This document shows positions 5,869 to 8,938 of a DNA stretch of 8,938 bases, one piece after another. The translations under genes were made by a program, and so were the position numbers. Source of the stretch: Candidatus Zixiibacteriota bacterium. Its GTDB lineage: Bacteria > Zixibacteria > MSB-5A5 > GN15 > FEB-12. Numbering within the stretch: position 1 is the stretch's first letter; each line of letters begins with the position of its first letter. The notes under the pieces are model-generated. The model was not told the DNA's origin. It saw only the letters and a program-made list of their open reading frames with translations, and made no database searches. The stretch lies in contig QNAF01000096.1 in assembly GCA_003641405.1 (NCBI GenBank), forward strand, positions 1 through 8,938, written 5' to 3'.

Positions 5869-6594
5869 ATGACCGTATTACAGTCGAATGGACTCTATAA
5901 ATACTATCGCAAACGAGCCGTTGTGAACGACGTCTCGATTGACGTCAAACCTGGCGAAGTCGTTGGGCTACTTGGGCCTAACGGGGCCGGCAAGACAACC
6001 ACGTTCTATATGATAATCGGGTTCATTCGACCTGACAAAGGCAAGGTCTTTCTTGGCGAGAAGAATATCAGTCGCTGGCCGATGTACCGTCGGGCAAGCC
6101 TTGGAATCGGCTATCTGGCGCAGGAGGCGTCGGTCTTCCGCAAAATGACAGTCGAGGAAAATATCTGGGCGATTCTTGAGTTTCGCAAGATGAGCCGGAA
6201 AGAGCGAAAGCAGCGATTAGAAGAGCTTCTGCGAGAGCTTGACGTGGAGCACCTTCGCAAGTCCAAGGCCTATACTCTTTCGGGGGGCGAGCGCCGCCGC
6301 GTTGAGATTACCCGGGCACTGGTCAATGAGCCGAAATTCATGCTGCTGGATGAGCCATTTGCAGGGATTGACCCGATCGCTGTGGAAGATATCCAGAAGA
6401 TAATCTCCCGTCTCACCGAGCGGGGTCTGGGAGTGCTGATAACTGACCATAATGTTCGGGAAACGCTATCGATCTGTGACCGAGCATACATTATGTGTGA
6501 CGGCAAAATACTGAAATCCGGGACATCAGAGTTTCTGGCTAATGACCCGGAGGCGAGAAAGATATACCTGGGAGAGAAATTCAGGCTGAATTAA
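5869..6594 (+). CDS. lptB: LPS export ABC transporter ATP-binding protein LptB
   Basis: The ATPase that, as a dimer under LptFG(C) at the inner membrane, drives lipopolysaccharide through the Lpt bridge to the outer membrane. The 241 residues equal the E. coli length. Motifs are Walker A GPNGAGKT (36-43), Q-loop Gln85 in YLAQEASVF, signature LSGGERRRVEI (137-147), Walker B FMLLDE (157-162) and switch His194 in ITDHNVRETL. GLLGPNGAGKTTTFYM, SGGERRRVEI and the C-terminal YLGEKFRLN are very typical of LptB. The frame is open to GTG 5833, but ATG 5869 aligns with the family start. An out-of-frame ATG four bases earlier (5865) opens only 11 codons. LptA and LptC genes, often just upstream, are replaced here by the divergent sugar operon. 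rpoN follows after 142 bp. Confidence 0.96.
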   Translation: MTVLQSNGLYKYYRKRAVVNDVSIDVKPGEVVGLLGPNGAGKTTTFYMIIGFIRPDKGKVFLGEKNISRWPMYRRASLGIGYLAQEASVFRKMTVEENIWAILEFRKMSRKERKQRLEELLRELDVEHLRKSKAYTLSGGERRRVEITRALVNEPKFMLLDEPFAGIDPIAVEDIQKIISRLTERGLGVLITDHNVRETLSICDRAYIMCDGKILKSGTSEFLANDPEARKIYLGEKFRLN

Positions 6595-6736
6595 TAACTG
6601 ATTTCTCATTCTGTTGAATATGTGAACTTAGTATCTGGTAGCAGTAATACCGGGGTTTTGCAGTACCGATACTAACTGTAGAAGCAATCAAATGGAGTGT
6701 TTACGTCCGGCTTAAACGACTGCTACGGGAAGTATT

Positions 6737-8125
6737 ATGAAAGTTGGCCTTCAGCAAAGACTCACGCAAAGCCTAACCCTGGCGCCTCAATTGATCCAGT
6801 CTCTGAAAATGGTGCAGGCACCGGTCCTCAAGCTGGAACAGATGCTCCGGCTTGAGCTGTCAACAAACCCCCTGCTGGAAGAGATCGAGGATACCGAGGA
6901 GAAAACCGACGAGGACGAGCAGGAAAACACCGAGGAAGACCAGGACGAACAGGTCGATTGGGACGAATACCTCTTTGACGACGAAGAAGGCTACAAGGTC
7001 AAAGAGCCCCGCGATCGTGAAGAGACCAAGTTTGAAGGTTCTGCCGCGCAGATCGAAAGTCTCTATGATCATCTTAGCCAGCAGCTATCCTGCCAGAAGC
7101 TGACCGAAGAACAGCACCTTATCGGCGAATATGTTATTGGCAATGTAGATACCCACGGCTATCTCACGATTAGCGTAGCCGAAATGGCGTCTGAATTGAA
7201 GATTGAAGAGTCACTAATCGCGGAAGTGCTTGAAGTCATCCAGAAATTCGACCCGACAGGAGTCGGTGCCCGAGACCTTCGGGAGTCATTGATGATTCAA
7301 ATGAGGGAAAAGAACCAGGAGAAGAGCCTGGCTTACCGAATTGTCAGTGAACATATACAGGACCTTGAGAGAAAATCGACTATTCAAATCGCCAAGATGA
7401 TGGCAGTACCTTTTGAAAAAGCTCACCGAGCTATGGAATTGATCAAGGGACTCTCCCCTACTCCTACTCACGGGCGTTTCGATGCTGCCGCGATGCCGGT
7501 TGCTCCGGATCTTAGTGTTGAGAAAGTAGGTGACAGATACGAGGTGTTCCTCAATGACAAGAACGTACCCCGCTTGCGTATCGCCGCAGGTTACAAGAGC
7601 CTGATCAAACGCGGCAGTTCAACTCCCAAAGGCACCAAGGACTACGTACGCTCCAAACTTGAGCAGGCCCGGTGGCTCCTCAATGCCCTTAACCAGCGGC
7701 GCACTACCATGATTCGGGTGATGACGGCTATTGTCGAAGAACAACGGGAGTTCTTTGACAAAGGAAAGGCGTTCCTGAAGCCGCTCATTATGGAAGATAT
7801 CGCCCAGATAGTCGGCATGAATGTAGCGACAATCAGCCGCGTCGCTAACGGCAAATACGTTCAGACGCCGATGGGGGTGTACGAAGTTAAATACTTCTTC
7901 AACACCGGTATATCACGAAGGGACGGCGAGGACATATCCAAACGGTCGGTTAAACAACGGATTTCCGATATTATCGAGAAAGAAGATCCGGCCAAGCCGT
8001 TCTCCGATCAGGAGATATTCCGAAAACTGAATGACGAAGGTATCAAACTGGCTCGTCGCACAGTAACAAAGTACCGCGAAGAGCTTGGACTGAAGTCGGC
8101 CCGTTTTAGGAAAATCGTGGTTTAG
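6737..8125 (+). CDS. rpoN: RNA polymerase sigma-54 factor RpoN
   Basis: The alternative sigma factor that recognises -24/-12 promoters and needs an AAA+ activator to open DNA. All regions are present in 462 residues: the glutamine- and leucine-rich activator-interacting region I (1-50, starting MKVGLQQRLTQSLTLAPQLI), an acidic region II (about 49-86, with nearly half Asp/Glu), the core-binding domain (about 100-300), the helix-turn-helix MEDIAQIVGMNVATISRVANGKYVQTP (352-378) and the RpoN box ARRTVTKYRE (439-448). The C-terminus stops 14 residues after the box, as usual. The start is supported by GGGAAG four bases before the ATG and by the match to region I. It follows lptB and precedes hpf, a widely conserved order. 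The 142-bp gap on its left holds no recognisable promoter. No sigma-54 activator gene is in the window. Confidence 0.97.
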   Translation: MKVGLQQRLTQSLTLAPQLIQSLKMVQAPVLKLEQMLRLELSTNPLLEEIEDTEEKTDEDEQENTEEDQDEQVDWDEYLFDDEEGYKVKEPRDREETKFEGSAAQIESLYDHLSQQLSCQKLTEEQHLIGEYVIGNVDTHGYLTISVAEMASELKIEESLIAEVLEVIQKFDPTGVGARDLRESLMIQMREKNQEKSLAYRIVSEHIQDLERKSTIQIAKMMAVPFEKAHRAMELIKGLSPTPTHGRFDAAAMPVAPDLSVEKVGDRYEVFLNDKNVPRLRIAAGYKSLIKRGSSTPKGTKDYVRSKLEQARWLLNALNQRRTTMIRVMTAIVEEQREFFDKGKAFLKPLIMEDIAQIVGMNVATISRVANGKYVQTPMGVYEVKYFFNTGISRRDGEDISKRSVKQRISDIIEKEDPAKPFSDQEIFRKLNDEGIKLARRTVTKYREELGLKSARFRKIVV

Positions 8126-8310
8126 CAGTTTTCTATCGTGATTATGTAGTCGATGACGCTGATATCATAGGACTATACGATACAGTGAATCGAAATCTGA
8201 TCCGAAAAATCACCGAATCAACAGGGAAAAGAGGGGCTACCACCCTAAAAGCGCTGGCTCATACCGTGTGGCCAGAGCATAATCAGCGGCCGAACCGTAC
8301 ATGGTTATGC

Positions 8311-8338
8311 TTGACTAAAACAGAATATAGAGTAAATT
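8311..8338 (+). promoter_or_regulatory. candidate sigma-70-type promoter for hpf
   Basis: TTGACT (8311-8316) matches five of six bases of the -35 consensus. TAAATT (8333-8338), 16 bp further on, matches four of six of the -10. Initiation would fall near 8345, about 125 bp before the hpf start, leaving a leader that holds the small ORF at 8377. The assignment rests on consensus alone, and the organism's own promoter rules are unknown. Confidence 0.35.
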
Positions 8339-8376
8339 GAGAATATGAGAGGGAATAGGGCAAGGACTTATCATCA

Positions 8377-8442
8377 ATGAAAATGGTTAACGGAAAATGC
8401 ATCGTGATGGAACACCACTCTGAGGATATTCCTCAATACTGA
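8377..8442 (+). CDS. possible 21-residue leader ORF upstream of hpf
   Basis: An ATG at 8377 opens MKMVNGKCIVMEHHSEDIPQ plus a final Tyr, ending at TGA 8440-8442. AAGGA at 8362-8366 is a good Shine-Dalgarno sequence at ten bases spacing. The stop lies ten bases before the hpf ribosome site, so ribosomes on this ORF would affect the folding of the leader around 8421-8446. The peptide has no recognised family and no run of one amino acid that would mark classical attenuation. A chance ORF of this size is quite possible. Confidence 0.3.
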   Translation: MKMVNGKCIVMEHHSEDIPQY

Positions 8443-8452
8443 GAGGTCATTG

Positions 8453-8460
8453 AAAGGAGA
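8453..8460 (+). promoter_or_regulatory. strong Shine-Dalgarno sequence of hpf
   Basis: AAAGGAGA lies nine bases before the ATG at 8470, the best ribosome site in the window and much stronger than those before lptB or the receptor gene. It fixes the hpf start and fits a gene that must be made in quantity when ribosomes are put to rest. Confidence 0.75.
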
Positions 8461-8469
8461 AAGGCAAAT

Positions 8470-8826
8470 ATGAAGAAGAAAATAACCGCCCGACATTTTG
8501 ACCTCACACCCGAGATGAAGGCAAGGGCCGAAGATGAAATCGAAGGTCTGACCCGCTTCTTTGACAACATCATATCCGCCGAGTTTACACTTGATGCTGA
8601 ACGACATCGCCGATCGGCTGAACTCCGTGTCAAAGTGTACAACCAGACGCTCGCCGGCAGCGAAGAGACTGATGACATATATACGGCCATGAGCGGTGCC
8701 GTCGACAAGGTCAAGGGGCAACTCAAGCGGTACAAAGGAAAACTCCGCGAACGCAACGTCGAAGAAGTGGCAGAGCTAAAGGACAGCACTACCCGACCGG
8801 ACACCGACGTGGACGCTGTCGAGTAA
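8470..8826 (+). CDS. hpf: ribosome hibernation-promoting factor, short HPF/RaiA type
   Basis: A small cytoplasmic protein expected to bind the 30S decoding channel and hold ribosomes inactive in stationary phase or starvation. Residues 1 to about 97 form the HPF/RaiA domain: KKKITARHFDLTPEMKARAEDEIEGLTRFF is the first strand and helix, AELRVKVYNQTL a central strand, and DDIYTAMSGAVDKVKGQLKRYKGKLRER the basic second helix that contacts rRNA. The remaining 20 or so residues are an acidic tail. At 118 residues it lacks the C-terminal dimerisation domain of long HPF, so 100S formation on its own would not be expected by the long-HPF mechanism. It follows rpoN, its usual neighbour, and is closed by a terminator. 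Confidence 0.95.
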   Translation: MKKKITARHFDLTPEMKARAEDEIEGLTRFFDNIISAEFTLDAERHRRSAELRVKVYNQTLAGSEETDDIYTAMSGAVDKVKGQLKRYKGKLRERNVEEVAELKDSTTRPDTDVDAVE

Positions 8827-8854
8827 GATCGCTACACAATCGGCTTCAAATTCC

Positions 8855-8886
8855 AACGCCGCCTTTTCACCGGGCGGCGTTTTCTA
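8855..8886 (+). terminator. rho-independent terminator after hpf
   Basis: AACGCCGCC (8855-8863) pairs perfectly with GGCGGCGTT (8873-8881) around a nine-base loop, and TTCTATT follows, giving a moderate T-tract. It begins 29 bases after the hpf stop. This makes hpf the last gene of its transcript. Confidence 0.85.
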
Positions 8887-8924
8887 TTGGCGGCTGTCGT
8901 GCAGGGACACTCCACAATGTCATT

Positions 8925-8936
8925 CCCCCCCCCCCC
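8925..8936 (+). repeat. run of 12 C near the window end
   Basis: Twelve consecutive C follow TGTCATT two bases before the end of the sequence. No gene is seen between the hpf terminator and this point. A long C-run at an end is typical of a contig stopping at a homopolymer or of a base-calling artefact, but it could be a real phase-variable tract. Confidence 0.8.
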
Positions 8937-8938
8937 AA

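Larger units (their letters stand above)
8126..8469 (+). promoter_or_regulatory. 344-bp rpoN-hpf intergenic region
   Basis: No established gene lies here. From about 8311 onward it looks like an hpf promoter and leader (separate entries). Before that, a frame is open from 8110 to TGA at 8338-8340, but its only start is GTG 8185, without a good ribosome site, and it encodes an unrecognised basic peptide of 51 residues, so I do not call it. The gap is long for genes usually held to be in one operon, suggesting that hpf has its own promoter. No rho-independent terminator is evident after rpoN. Confidence 0.5.

Noticed and set aside
8110..8340. A 76-codon open frame between rpoN and hpf, usable from GTG 8185 as a 51-residue peptide
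   Set aside because: There is no ATG, the only AGGA is too far from the GTG, and no family resemblance is seen. A frame this long is not rare by chance.

Overview
The window looks like a chromosomal segment, possibly the end of a contig, from a Gram-negative bacterium. Evidence for an outer membrane is a signal-peptide-bearing TonB-dependent-receptor-like beta-barrel and LptB, the ATPase of the lipopolysaccharide transporter. The carboxypeptidase-regulatory-like domain in front of the receptor, the intergenic palindromic repeats and the lptB-rpoN-hpf order would fit the FCB superphylum (for example a Zixibacteria-like lineage). That placement is a guess from style and cannot be shown from this sequence alone.

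Layout: positions 1-112 are the right end of an IS3-family insertion sequence (last 27 codons of the transposase plus the terminal inverted repeat). It abuts the 3' remnant of an unrecognised gene (113-278). A hairpin at 324-344 overlaps the only plausible GTG start of an alpha/beta hydrolase (338-1153). The hydrolase converges tail to tail with a TonB-dependent-receptor-like gene on the minus strand (1150-3456), and the two stop codons share one CTAG. A stretch of about 550 bp without a credible gene (3457-4010) holds a cluster of palindromes and direct repeats, including two copies of a 20-bp palindrome related by a compensatory base-pair change.

Next comes a two-gene minus-strand operon (4011-5724). 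It encodes a LegB-like NAD-dependent nucleotide-sugar 4,6-dehydratase followed, 16 bp on, by a sugar-phosphate nucleotidyltransferase. Together they could activate a sugar phosphate and convert it to a 4-keto-6-deoxy intermediate for a surface glycan.

Divergent from that operon is the conserved block lptB (5869-6594), rpoN (6737-8125) and hpf (8470-8826), which links LPS export, sigma-54 transcription and ribosome hibernation, as in many Gram-negative bacteria. The 344-bp gap before hpf holds a candidate promoter, a possible 21-codon leader ORF with its own Shine-Dalgarno sequence, and small overlapping hairpins. A clear intrinsic terminator follows hpf. The window ends in a run of 12 C.

I did not find a convincing new defence or mobile system. 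The most interesting items are the covarying palindrome family, the possible start-region frameshift in the hydrolase, the hpf leader, and the IS junction.
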